A model generated the notes under the pieces. It was not told where the DNA came from, ran no database searches, and saw only the letters and a list, made by a program, of their open reading frames with translations. A stretch of 64,000 bases of DNA from Atherix ibis (lineage: Eukaryota; Arthropoda; Insecta; Diptera; Athericidae): assembly GCA_958298945.1 (NCBI GenBank), contig OY282605.1:108186267-108250266 (forward strand). The letters are read 5' to 3'. Positions within the stretch are counted from its first letter, which is position 1; each line of letters begins with the position of its first letter. This document shows positions 21,746 through 33,623 of this stretch, piece by piece. A program made the position numbers and the translations under genes.

Positions 21746-21860
21746 TTGATATACTTAACGTGACCTAGTTGTCACGTTAAGTATATCAATTGTCACGTTA
21801 AGTATATCGACAGTTGATATATAAGAAATAATTTATTACTTAACGTGACCTAGTTGTCAT
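21746..21860. repeat. Hairpin and repeated tail at the R1 3' end
   Basis: TTGATATACTTAACGTGAC (21746-21764) and its exact inverse GTCACGTTAAGTATATCAA (21771-21789) flank a 6-nt loop. The arm is repeated once more directly (21790-21808), and acttaacgtgacctagttgt recurs near 21838. Read on the - strand this is the terminal tail of the retrotransposon 3' UTR. Confidence 0.85.
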
Positions 21861-22363
21861 AAACCTAAGACCACGAGTCGCCTACGACTATAGGGATTGA
21901 GTTACGCTCAATCAACGCACCACCATTACTGGCAGTTAACAGTTAGTAATCAGTTACAAGCTGACTACTCCACCTGCTGGTAGCGAGGACTATCTAAACC
22001 TCTACTGTCAAAAGCAGTGACATTGCCCGAGATAATTGCAAGTTACTTCCAGTTACCTCCCAATTGCGATCCGGAGACCGTACGCGAGATATGGGTATTA
22101 GCGACAGTTACTACGTTGCTGCCAAAGGCACCTCACCATTGCCGGGTACAGTGTGTTTTACACCATGGGACACTCCGATTCCCGTATTACCAATTTTTGT
22201 TTTAAGAGTACTTCGGTTTGTACTCGGCTCATTGAGCTACGGTCAGGAATCTTGTAAATTCCTAGGTACCGCTAAGCCAGCTCAGATACGCGGGTTCACC
22301 AAGACCCGAAAGTACAACCGGAATCGACCTTGGTCTTTCACCCGGTTGTAGCCACCTTGCGTG

Positions 22364-24627
22364 TCATTCACGTATTATTCTCGCTCTCCTCTCAAATAGT
22401 GCCACGGCAAATCTGTTAAGGCATTCATACCTCTCTCTCCACGATTCCACATTCACCACGATTCCACATGCAGTTGGGTCACGCAAATCCCCGTACAGGC
22501 CACACTCAATGATAAGGTGCTTGGCACTCGCCTCCTCCGCCCCACAAGGGCATCTAGCCTCCGTAGGCAGACCACGCCTGTACAGGAACCCATTCATACT
22601 GTTATGTCCCGTGAGTAAATACCCCAGTTACAGGCCAAATTCAAATCCATACGCAGATGCAAAGCAAACATCCGAAATGAACATGTGCGTACATCTGCCA
22701 TTCACCCTCTCATCTCAACGACGTTGCCAAATTTCATACATATTGTTCAGGACCAGTACACGCCGCTGGCCTAAACTAAGATCCTGAACCTCTTCATTCG
22801 TAACCGGAAAACCAGCAAGAGCGATGCCCCGCCGTAGACGGTAGTGGATGCTTCCAGGCAGCACCTCCAGGTCCCATTGAATTTCTCCCGCCGCGGTTGA
22901 CACGGTTCTACATGCATTCAAACATGCATACAGAGTCAGACGCTGGACTTAATTTATGCCCACCCTTGCATATTGGTGGCGCATAATGTCAGCCCACACA
23001 CACGACGCATGCATTGCAAACGGACCAAACACACTCTTGTACAGGACTTTCACCGCTCTGGATCGAAGTCACCATTCATTTGCGAAATACTCGCACCAGC
23101 ATGCCAACCAAACCAGCTATCTACCCCCTTAGATGTTGTGAGGCCGAAAGTTCAGCCTCTCCCCAACCTTTACTCCAAGGAACCGTACTTCCCGCGCGTA
23201 TCGGATCCCGACCTCCTCTAAATAAATATTATGCAACCTACTGGCCGCCAAAAAACCCTTCAACAGCATACACACAGTTTTCCTTTTGGAAACACGCACT
23301 CCCATTCTATTCCCCCATAAGGCACCATCTGCATATAGCGGTTTCTCGCTATCTCTACTGCAGACATACTCCCCCCTTAATCAAAAGTAGAAGATCATCC
23401 GCATATGCGATCACATCGCAACCGGCCTCTTCCAACTGCACCAAGAGACCATTCACCATCATATTCCAGATGGCGGGGCCGGCCACAGATCCCTTGGGCA
23501 GCCACGCACCATCTGGCGAACAACCCTCCCATCGTTCCCGCACACTACCGCATACCTTTCATGGTGTTTCTTCATATGAAACCTTCTCAAGCCGCTCAAT
23601 AATGAGATCCCATCGCAGGCAGTTGAACGCAGTCCGGAAATCCACAAACACACGACATACGTACTTACTCTCACATACCGTTTTGCACACATCCAAGCGT
23701 CCTCAGTCGATTTACCTTTCGTAAATCCATACTGAGAGCCGCATACATTGAAGTCCGCCAACTTCACATTCAGCCGGTGTACCATCATCCGCTCGAGGAC
23801 CTTGCCGAATACTGGCAGTAGGCATATCGGCCTATAGAAAGACGGATCAGTTCGTATCCCGTCCAGAGACTTGGGAAGGATACCCACGTCTCCTATCTTC
23901 CATTCACTCGGAAATACACCACCCTCCAGACATTCACCGTACAGACTACTTATATGTGCGGGAATAGTCGGCCAAACACTCCTCATTATTTGACCAGTCA
24001 CGCCATCCAATCCTGGGGCACTTCGCACTTTCGTGCTCTAAACTGAAGCATCAATTTCATCCAATTCAAAGGCAGAGGGTACCTCCTGCCAACATTTACT
24101 TCCTCTTGCATTTCAATCCCAGGAAAGAATTCATCCATTAACGCGTTCACATTATCCTCCAAATTACTCGTATATCCATCATTCACTCTGATACTCGAAA
24201 TATCGTTTCGAGCACCTTTGCGCATGCACAATCGATACACCTGACCCCACACATCCAAATTTCAACATTCACTCATATACCGTTGCCAGTGCGATTCCTT
24301 GGCAAGTCTAATACTTGTCACATACATTTTTATTAACAATCGCGCAGTCTTGGAAGGCTTTCGGGGGCTATTAAATAATTTTTGACATTGAACGAGAATT
24401 GAACTATTTTTACCAATAGTCTCGCAGTCGGTCACGCTGGTATTCTCGGAAAAGTGCGGACTGCTCTTGTGGTGGGGAAATCTCTCCATGGTCCTGCTCC
24501 CACTGAAAATCCAAACTTGGCCCATCTGCTGACCGAACGGCAGGTAAAACTTTTGGCCACACGTAGATAAACAGACTTGACCAGCACGCTGATTGGCTAA
24601 ACACCATAAAAATAGTCTACTCATCAA
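22364..24627 (-). pseudogene. R1-type ORF2 remnant (reverse transcriptase and CCHC)
   Basis: Read on the - strand: linker/pre-RT (LAKESHWQRYMSE, DVWGQVYRLCMRKGA), RT fingers (APGLDGVTGQIM, PSEWKIGDVGILPKSLDG, YRPICLLPVFGKVLERMM, GSQYGFTKGKSTEDA), palm (GCP|KGSVAGPAIWNMM) and catalytic YADD (codons 23405-23394). A one-base loss inside the 'GCPxGS' codons (about 23495) shifts the frame just before the active site. After GVCLQ the thumb is broken by stops. The C-terminus 22597-22364 is in frame again, with CPCGAEEASAKHLIIEC, a CxC-x8-H-x4-C knuckle typical of R1 elements. Non-functional. Confidence 0.88.
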
Positions 24628-24679
24628 CTATGTCAAAATTCTAGGCAAATACCCTTTACATTTCGAATTGGGCATACCA

Positions 24680-24710
24680 CACTTACCCATGGTTTCCTCA
24701 TGGGTAAGTG
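24680..24710. repeat. Perfect 12-bp inverted repeat
   Basis: CACTTACCCATG (24680-24691) and CATGGGTAAGTG (24699-24710) flank a 7-nt spacer, just beyond the 5' border of the R1 fragment. Confidence 0.85.
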
Positions 24711-24829
24711 AATGTTGTGGGGCTCCTACATCCAATAATTCTATTCCTAAGTAATCTTTTTAACTATCTAAAATAAACTAATATGCTCCACTTCTGATTG
24801 CTTTGTCATTTTAACTATCGATCAGTTTC

Positions 24830-25931
24830 ATAAGGGAACCTGGCAATGCTAACTCACACGTAACATTAAGTTGTCAAATGACCTTTTACATCATCAGCGT
24901 CATTAAAAATTTTACTATTTAAGTAGTTCTACATGGAACGAAATAAATGGTAATCTGAAGGCGCTAGGTCAGGGCTATATGGTGGATGTGACAACACATC
25001 CCAACCTAATTCCAATAATTTTTGGGGAGTGACCAAAGATGTGTGCGGCTTTGCATTGTCATGCTAGAAACAACACCCTTACGATTTACCAATTCTGGCC
25101 GCTTTTCTTGAACTACATTGCTCAGTTTGATGAGTTGTTGAACGTACACGGTGGAATTAATCGTTTGATTTCTTTGTAAAAGTTCAAAGAGCAGAATTCC
25201 TTTATAATCCCACCAAACTGACAGTATAATCTTGTGTTGGTGCATCTCGCATCACCCACGATCGTTTCCGATTAACGTTGTTGTAAACTATCCACTTTTC
25301 GTCGCCAGTTATCAGTTGTTTCAGAAATGGATCCGTTTCGTTGCGTTTTAGAAACGAATCGCAGATTCTAATACGTTGCGTCAAATGAATTTCCTGATGA
25401 GGAATCCATAAATCGAGTTTCTTAACATAGCCAAGCTATTTTAATTTTTTTTAAATACATGTATGCGATACATTGATCTTTTCTGCAATCTCACATGCTG
25501 TGCTATGACGATCTGAATCGATAATGGCCTTGATATGGGTCTCATCAACTTCAACCCGATCGTTGCGCATTTTTTAGTGAAAAATCAGCAGGACGAAATT
25601 TAGCAAACCAATTTTGACACTGCCTTTCTTTCAAGGTTTCATTCCCATATAAGGCACATAACTTCTTGTGTACCTTCGATGCGTTCTTGCCTTTTCGAAA
25701 ATAATACAATAAAATAATGTCTAAAATGCTCGTCTTGTCCTTCCATTTTTAAATTTGTATGAAACAAAACTAAATAGCTAAACGATACATTTCTTTTTAC
25801 TAAATTAAAGGCGGAAGTCCAAACAACAAGAAAACAATATAGGTTAGGTGCTTTGAACACGTTGACATAACAAAAGAATGAGCTAATACCATCTATTGAC
25901 AAAATCCGCAATTACCTAGTTGCCACCCCAA
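24830..25931 (-). mobile_element. Mar-V: decayed mariner, right end identified
   Basis: The right end read inward is TTGGGGTGGCAACTAGGTAA, a mariner-type terminus, followed by TA (25932-25933). No matching left end was found, so the left boundary is approximate and the element may be truncated there. The transposase is on the - strand and closest to that of Mar-IV. Confidence 0.7.
24920..25746 (-). pseudogene. Mar-V transposase pseudogene
   Basis: The ATG at 25746 opens MEGQDEHFRH. Translations in shifting frames give GNETLKERQCQNWFAKFRPA, VEVDETHIKAIIDSD, ACEIAEKINVSHT (HTH), QRIRICDSFLKRNETDPFLK and ITGDEKWIVYNNVNRKRSW (first Asp). HQHKIILSVWWDYKGILLFE and KRPELVNRKGVV follow. The second Asp region is distorted (MTMQSRTHL in one frame) and a weak LTPSDYHLF-like end lies near 24930. 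Several frameshifts; inactive. Confidence 0.8.
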
Positions 25932-26218
25932 TACTTTACTATTATTCAAATAACATACAAATTTCAGTATTATTAATAAAAAATTAGCCTTGAATAAAAA
26001 CCACAACAAATCATTGGCAATAAATATGCGCACATTTCAGTTAGTGTCCGCATAGATGGCAGAACGATCACTTCCAATAAAACTTGTAGAAATTGAAGTG
26101 TGAATTTAATTATTATTTCATAAATTCATTAAATAAGTAAATACTCGTACCATATTATTATGGCGAGTGATGCCATAAAGCTTCACGTAACAGGATTTTT
26201 GATGAAATTTTTCCACGT

Positions 26219-26258
26219 ATTTTATTTTGTAAGTCTTACCGGACTTACGAAATAAAAT
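26219..26258. repeat. Near-perfect 17-bp hairpin
   Basis: attttattttgtaagtc (26219-26235) pairs with gacttacgaaataaaat (26242-26258) across a 6-nt loop with one mismatch. Confidence 0.85.
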
Positions 26259-28330
26259 GCATGGCAACAGTTACTAGAATAATTGGTTCGTGATTCAATG
26301 CTAGTCGATAGATAGGTACTTTTATACCTGAAATAACTTTAATTATTAAACAGGAATAACTTTTAAAATAAAATTCTTTATAAGTTATTTTATTTGTTTA
26401 TTGCCTTCAAATTTAAACTTGGATCAAAATTGTTACAATAATAATTCGTTTGATACATTAGGGGTAAACTTTCTGTTGAATACACGGTAGCTCGTTTTTT
26501 TAATTTTTTATTTACAGAAAAACACTTTTGAAATATTATCTGAAAAAAAATTTCTGTTGTAGAACTTTTCCGAGTTTATTACTCCATAGTAAATTCATAT
26601 TTTTGTTGAAAACTATACACTCCATCCTATCATTATTGAAATGCCGTTGAAATTTTCTAATAATCCCTCTGTTTGATATCATCATCGGTACAGAAAAGAT
26701 CACCTCTTCTATTTTGATTACTATAATTCTAGCATTTAAACTGGGGCCAGGAAGAATACAGGAAAATTTTTCCCCACTCCTTGTCGAAGATCATTGTATA
26801 TTTTGAATAGCTCCTAAGAGTTCTACTTAAAATTTTATGCAGTTAAAATATTTTTTGTATGTTTCTTTTTTTTAGATATTCATAAAACGAGAAAAATTTT
26901 TTTTTTCAAATTAAGAAATTTGCGTAAAATAATAAATTTACATTTGAAAAAGCAAAAAAAAAACAATATTGCTGAAAATAGAAAAAATTCAAATATTCAA
27001 TATAGTTTATTAAATTCTATAAACAATAAATAAATTTGTAAAACATATAAAAATACATACGCACACGAATATATAAGAATATACCATACATAAATAATAT
27101 CAAATAAAAATAGTAATTTTAAAATAACTTGAATAGCTGAAAAATAAGAAAAAATATTTTAAATTATATACTCGCTAATAAATAATGTTCCTTTATTGAA
27201 AATACTATCAACAATAAAAAGGTGTGTCTACTGGTATAAATTTGATTTGAAATATCTTTCAACTGATATTAACGGGGAAAAAATAAATCAGTTCGAAATA
27301 AATTTCATATAAAAAACAAAAATAAATAAATAAAAATTATTCGAACTAATGATACAGGGTGATGCGGTCAAAAAAAAAAACAAACATTTCAATTAATTTT
27401 AATGGGCATCTTTTTTAAATAATATTTATCAATCAAATTATATTAATAAAATAAAAATTTTACTCGTATAATGTTTTGATAAAAAAAATATTTTTGTGCA
27501 AAAATAATTGTTTTCTTTTTTGTCGATAATATTTATAAATAAAAATCTTCAATGCAACAATATTTATATTAGTAAAAAAAATCACATTAAATATGAAAAT
27601 TAAAATTTGAAAAAATTCAATTATTAAAATACGAGTATTAATGAATATAGACTATTTAAATAATTTTGAAAAGAGATTAAAACAAACATATTATGATGTA
27701 CCATACATCAGACAGAATATTCAATTATAATAATATAATAACTTAATTAATCATCTTTAATAAGATAGATTTTATCACTTGATAATATAAAAAAAAAACA
27801 AATACTAACAATTTAACTTTGATAATTCAATATTTACTATAAAAATATTCTGCACAATTGAAAAAAAAATTACTCATATTCGTATATCAATGCAAATTTG
27901 ATCCCAATTGCATAAGTGTATCCTTCTCTCAAAATAAAATTAAATATTGTAGTAGATATTTTGATTGAGGAATTATTGTTGCAGTAAAGCTTTGTAATCT
28001 AAATTGGAAGGATTGTTCACAGTTTTTTTCAATTTAATATATTCTGAAATTGTCTAATATTATTAAAAATATTACTGGACATCTTGTTATATAAAGTATG
28101 CTCCAATTCCTCAAAAATGTTCTGATCGAACAATTCATTTGTGCATAGAAGCTTTTTATATGAAAGTAAAAGTATTTAAAGGAAGGAGATAATTATAATT
28201 TTTCTGTTTATAACATAAAACAAATGTTCATTTTTGTTTTAAAAAAAACAATTATCTTAAACGACATGTAAATCACCAAGTATTTTCATATAAGTAGACT
28301 GAGTTAATAGTGAATATTTTCTTGTTTCAT
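26259..28330. other. A+T-rich stretch without recognised genes
   Basis: Long low-complexity sequence rich in poly-A runs. No open frame of note and no transposon terminus recognised. Confidence 0.6.
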
Positions 28331-28359
28331 ATTGGCAGTTTCACCTTTGCCAGATTTTA

Positions 28360-30040
28360 CTATTTGCGAGAGCTTTTAGTTCTGTTGGATATGATCTTTC
28401 AAATGATCAAATTTCGCGATTAGCTTTACTAATTTGCTACTTACAACATTACTATGGCATCCTGCCTATTACTATTGTTCCATCAATGGCAGTGCTTAAC
28501 TTGTTTTCTGGTGCAATAAATTTAGCCACTGCAGCAGACAGGATCTCGTTATATCCACTTTGTGGATTTAGTATTCCAACGACTGCTCTGTCATTATAAA
28601 ATTGAGATTTTATCTCGGACAGCCATCCTTGTCAATACGACTTCAATATGATAAGTCAGTTATAAATGCAAGAAATATTGCTGATATCAGCAAAACGATA
28701 TGCATTCTTAAAAGGATACTATACAAAATTTTATAATCATCTATTGAAAACAGACTAGGTTTGTGTTTTTTATTAAAAATGGAAAAACGGAATTGCGTGT
28801 GTTAATAAAACACTATTTTTGAGGAAAAAAAAAACTAGCCACTGCAGCAGACTGGATGTCGTTATATGCACTTTTTGGATTTAGTATTCCAATAACTGCT
28901 CTGCCATTATAAAATTGAGATTTTATCTCGGACAGCTATCCTAACCAATATGACTTCAATATGATAAGTCAGTGATAAATGTAAGAAATATTGCTGATAT
29001 TGGCAAAACGATATGCATTCCTAAAAAGACTCTATACAAAATTTTATAAACATCTTGCTTATTAGTTTAGTTTTGACATCTATTGAAAAGAGACTAGGTT
29101 TGTGTTTTTTTATTAAAAATGAAAAAAACGGAATTTCATGTGTTAATAAAACACTATTTTTGAGGAAGAAAAAATAACTAGCTACTGGAGCAGACAGGAT
29201 CTTGTTATGTAAATTGCGCTGTCATTATCAAATTGAGATTTTATCTCGAAGTAGGCTTGTTGAATAAACTAATGTTCAAAATCTTTTTGTATCTGACTAT
29301 CACCATCGCTTCTTCGAAGATAGAGCTTTATTTGCCTTCTGCTATTGTAGGCTACTCAGGGAAGCTCTTTTTATCAGTAAATTAGGATTTTATTGTTAAA
29401 TAGGCTTTGAAATCATCCATCGTCATGCAGGCATCTAAATAATTTTCGAAGGATTCTTTCCTAAATGTTTGCAATACTTCTTGTTGGAAACCCAGGTTTC
29501 CAAAGGTTTTGTAAAGGAACAACTTCGACTTTACAGGAAGATGATATAATAGTCTCTGTTCACTGTACTAATTTCTTCCATTATATTATTATCATCGGCT
29601 ATTTATCTTATTCACTGTATATAAAATCAGCTTTACTTTAAAAAAAAAACGAAAATTTTATTACAGCACTGTTCTTATGAGTTTTGCGAAGAGAGACTCA
29701 GGTGTGGCAAATATGGTGGCTTTGTCAGTAGTTCATATTTTAAATTTCTCTAATTCCAACTATTTTGAAATTCATGGTCTTTGAATTGGTGACTTTTTGT
29801 TCATCCTATCATTTAACAACAAATGTTAAAATTTTTTATTTGTTTCGGGAGCATGTACTAATTTTTGATGTCCTCCACGTGTAGCGTCTTCAAGACTAAG
29901 ACCCCTCTCATTTAAAATCCGCCATTTTCTTTTTCGTTCAAATTGGAGAATTGAATTTAAGTAAGCTTTTAGCAAATTTTTATGAATTTCCGTTCATGTT
30001 CACCCGTTTTTGACATAGAATTTGATTACAACCCATGTGT
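28360..30040 (-). pseudogene. Unrecognised decayed coding region interrupted by a transposon array
   Basis: Several - strand stretches read like protein and unlike the background. In coding order they are LLKAYLNSILQFERKRKW with NERGLSLEDATRGGHQKLVH (about 30010-29860), SKLFLYKTFGNLGFQQEVLQ with FENYLDACMTMDDFKAYLTI (about 29535-29390), FIQQAYFEIKSQFDNDSA (about 29290-29225), and RAVVGILNPQSGYNEILSAA with KFIAPENKLSTAIDGTIVIG (about 28600-28450). Stops and frameshifts separate them. I do not recognise the family; it could be a transposon protein or a host pseudogene. The tandem array at 28525-29262 was built within it. Confidence 0.45.
28525..29262. repeat. Tandem array (313-bp period) covering a Mar-III 5' end and its flank
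   Basis: gccactgcagcaga recurs at 28525 and 28838, with a diverged gctactggagcaga at 29181. Units 1 and 2 each hold about 124 bp of flank, TA, the mariner 5' terminus TGATAAGTCAGT (28649 and 28962) with about 180 bp of leader, and the first codons of a transposase (MKKTEFHVLIKHYFLRKK in unit 2). The flank then restarts. Unit 3 stops inside the flank. The flank belongs to the decayed - strand coding region noted at 28360-30040. Confidence 0.8.
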
Positions 30041-30076
30041 TCAACTTCCTCTACTAAAAAAATATTTCTTAATACT

Positions 30077-30350
30077 GGTAGGAACATAACATATGATAGT
30101 TGCGACGGCAACTGAAAACTGAACTACAAATAGTATCAAAAATTGACGAATTTTGTCCGTATTATGCCACATAACATAACACAGAAATGTATGGCAAAAC
30201 TTGAAGTACAACTGCAAAAAAAAACAAGATTTTTTTCGGCGATAAAACAGTCGAAGTTTTGTGCATTTTTATAAGACTGTGAAGATTTTAAAATTTTGAC
30301 TACGCCGACTGCATGCAGTTTTTAGTTTCAGTCGATATTGTATTCCTACC
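30077..30350. mobile_element. Possible small inverted-repeat element (274 bp)
   Basis: GGTAGGAACATAACATATGA at the left and, read inward from the right, GGTAGGAATACAATATCGAC share an imperfect terminal match of about 17 bp. Both are followed by an 'aactgaaaact/actaaaaact' word. The interior has no open frame. No clear target-site duplication was seen, so MITE status is tentative. Confidence 0.45.
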
Positions 30351-33300
30351 ATTTCTCTGATATAATAGTTTGCTAAATACAAATTAAGTGACTTAACAAA
30401 TTGACATATGTGTATGATTAGGTGACAGATGTGTTAGTTCAACAAAACAAATGCATATCGCGATAGTAACGTCAAAGATAGCTTAGGTAGAGAATTTTTT
30501 GAACTACTTGCATACACTTTTCAATGTTATCCTTTAGGTTATTTTAAACATTCTTTAAAAATCTGAATACTTTCAAAAAATTTAATCGAATTTTCTTCAT
30601 GAATCTAAAGCTACTGTACCGATATATAAATCTACAATATAACTAAATAATTAGAATTATTTTCCTAATTTTCTTTTACATGTAATTTTACACAAGTAAA
30701 TTATTTAATTTATAATATTTTCATTAGATGATAATAATTACATATTTTTTATTTTTTTTAATAATGAAAATATCGCCATCCTTTAAAAACGAATATTATA
30801 CACTATAATAGTTTTACTTTCATATCATTCATTGCTTTCTAAATAATTACTTCCTTATGTTAGAGATAATCATAAAAAATATGATCGTTTCGATAAAATG
30901 ATACTGCAGCTAAAATGTACACAAATAAATAGTAATGAATTTATATTAATTGGATACGATAAAAGTTTTATTTTGAAACATTCAGTATAGTTTAAACAAA
31001 TAAAATAAATTAGCTTGAAATATTACATAATGCCTTATTGGTAACGACGACATTATCCTAATGACATAAATAATAAATTTACTAAATATACCAACGCCAA
31101 TTCCACTATAATTGGATGCAAATATAATACTTCAAAATGCAGATAGTCAAAACTTAAAAAAAAATATGATGCCAATTAAAAAAAAATATCTATATATATA
31201 TTTTATTCTTCTCGCAACCCTCATCATGTTATTTTTATGTTATTATCGAAAGTGTTGAAAATTTTGTTTCGTCTAATAGTAAAGGAAAGTTTCCTTTGTG
31301 ATCAAAGAGTTTTCTTTAAATTTCTATATATAAAAAAACAAACTTATTTAAGCGGATAATTTTAATATGTGTACAAAGATATAAATTTTGCAATATTATT
31401 AAGAGAAAATGAGTTTTATTTTAGGACTGTAAGCGTAAAATCGTAAAAATTCAATTTCTTTTTGCTTATTATCACATGATTTGTACTTTTTACGATTAAA
31501 AAATTTTTTTGGGTATTTTTCAACAGTAAATTCAAAATATTTCTACCGTCTTAATTTATGAATTCTAAATGCTTAATAATAAATTGGTATTCATATAACT
31601 AAATGAATATTGAAATATTTATTATCTATTTATTTTTTTATAAATATTTATTCGCGGTTATTTTTAGAGTCGTATGTATGCATTCAAATTTGTTCTGATG
31701 ATTGATATTTTTTGAAATAATTTATTTTACTTAAAAAATATTTTTTTATTATATGTGAATTTCCTATATTAATCAAGAATTTTGAAAATTTCGAATAATA
31801 TGTGCACTAATTAAATTAGAAGAATTTGCCAGTAGACGAAATTTTTAACAGTTTCGTAGATTATTGTTATTAGCATGTTTCCGACTAATAGGAAATATCT
31901 TAATTAATTTTTTTTTTACTAATTTACTAAAAAGAAATTGAAAATAAAAATATAAAGAACGCTTACAGTTCATAATCTAACATTTTCTAATAGAACGTCA
32001 TCACAAGGGGTGTAACCCTTGGAATGCATTTAAAATATAAGTCGCTCCGGATTGCAATTGATGGATACCTCCGGCTGGTTTTATTTGTACCAGTACTAAT
32101 TTATGAGTGAAGAAACTATTCTTAAAATTATTAAAAATACAAGTACTGGTATTATTTACACTGCCAATTATACGAATTTCACATTTACTGCCAATTTAAC
32201 TGATTCCTTAACATGTGATATAAGATAATAAATTCTTTTCATACCAGTTTTGGAATGTATCCCATTTAATCCTTGATCACCACATGCAATCATGTTTGCT
32301 TATATTCATTCTTAAATTTAAAAAAAATATATATAAATTATTTAAAAATTTAAGTTGTACAATATTTTCATATTAAAGACCGCAAAATGTTGCGAAACAT
32401 TTTGATCACAAGTTTTCTTTTTGTGGTTGTAGTTTTTGTAAAGAAAACGAACATATTTTTAAATTTATTAGATATAGTATTATATGGAAAATATTTTTTT
32501 AAATAAATTTTATTAGAAAAAAACATAGAATTTTTAAAATGCAAAAACAAATACCTTTTGTTATTATAAATTGCATTTTATTATATTCTTAGATTTATTA
32601 TTGATAATTTTAATCTGTAAAAGTATTTTTAAATCCATTGAATTTTAAATAAATAACATAATTTTTACACAATTAAATATACTTTACCATCTATAAAATT
32701 ATTTTATTTATTATGAAAAAATTAGTTATTATAAATTTGCAAATATGTTGGTACGATTAGGTCTATCGTATTTCATATTTTGTAGAGAAAAATTATTTTG
32801 TGTGCGGCAATAGAACCGAAAACACATCTTCTTAGTACATAAAAATATTTTTTGTTTGTTTGAAAAAATAGTTATTTTGTATTTTTTCTTACTAGTTTTT
32901 TATTATATATACTAATCGTAATTTTATATGAAGTAATAAAACAAAACATCTTCTTGTGACCACTGAATTTTTTCTCGTAGCTTTATATCGATTGCTTTTA
33001 ATACTAATAATAACTAAAAAATAAAACTAATTTCGATAGTGATTTTAACTACATTTAAAAAAAAACTGAGAAAAAACTAAAAAGTAAATAAAAAACTCAT
33101 TTCGGACTACCGACTAATTTATTTGACAATATTTATTTATTTTTACACAATACTTTTGTTAGTCTATTAAACTTTATGTGTCACAACAAGATTAAAATTA
33201 TTGTAGTATATATATTTTCGATATACACATAAATATATTCAGTATTATTTTTCTATTGAAAATAATTCTATTTGCCTCGTTGTTACTATTATTTTTTTCT

Positions 33301-33623
33301 TTATTTTACAATATAATGTCTTTCTCAGTGAGTTATATATTTTTTTTTTGTTTTAAACTATTGTTAAATAATTATTTTAATGGTTGATTTTCTACGTAAA
33401 TTTTATTTCAAAGCAATGGCCTACAGAATCGGATTAAATGAAAGCATAAATAAACATTCCAATTTCATAATAAATTTGAAAGAAGATTATTTGATCACCT
33501 CCTCTGACATATAATAAGCATTTATAGGACTTAGCAAAATTAACTTTTTAAAAGCTTAACATTGAAATGAATAATTCAAATTTTATTAAAAAAAAAACAA
33601 TAATTTGAAAAAGTCTGGAAATT
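30351..33623. other. A+T-rich stretch with one coding-like trace
   Basis: Mostly low complexity. On the - strand at about 32270-31990 two short frames read like protein: LNGIHSKTGMKRIYYLISHV and VLVQIKPAGGIHQLQSGATY. No family was identified. Confidence 0.4.

Larger units (their letters stand above)
21746..24660 (-). mobile_element. R1-clade non-LTR retrotransposon, 5'-truncated
   Basis: This block of distinctly higher G+C composition carries reverse transcriptase, a C-terminal zinc knuckle and a long 3' UTR, all on the - strand. The endonuclease domain was not recognised. The 5' border near 24660 is inferred from where coding-like and G+C-rich sequence ends. R1 itself inserts in 28S rDNA, but nothing ribosomal is seen here, so this member inserts elsewhere or was moved. 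Confidence 0.8.

Noticed and set aside
23014..23724. A 236-codon + strand open frame inside the R1 fragment
   Set aside because: The - strand carries the clear RT motifs (YADD, APGLDGVTG); the + frame is an antisense shadow in G+C-richer sequence.
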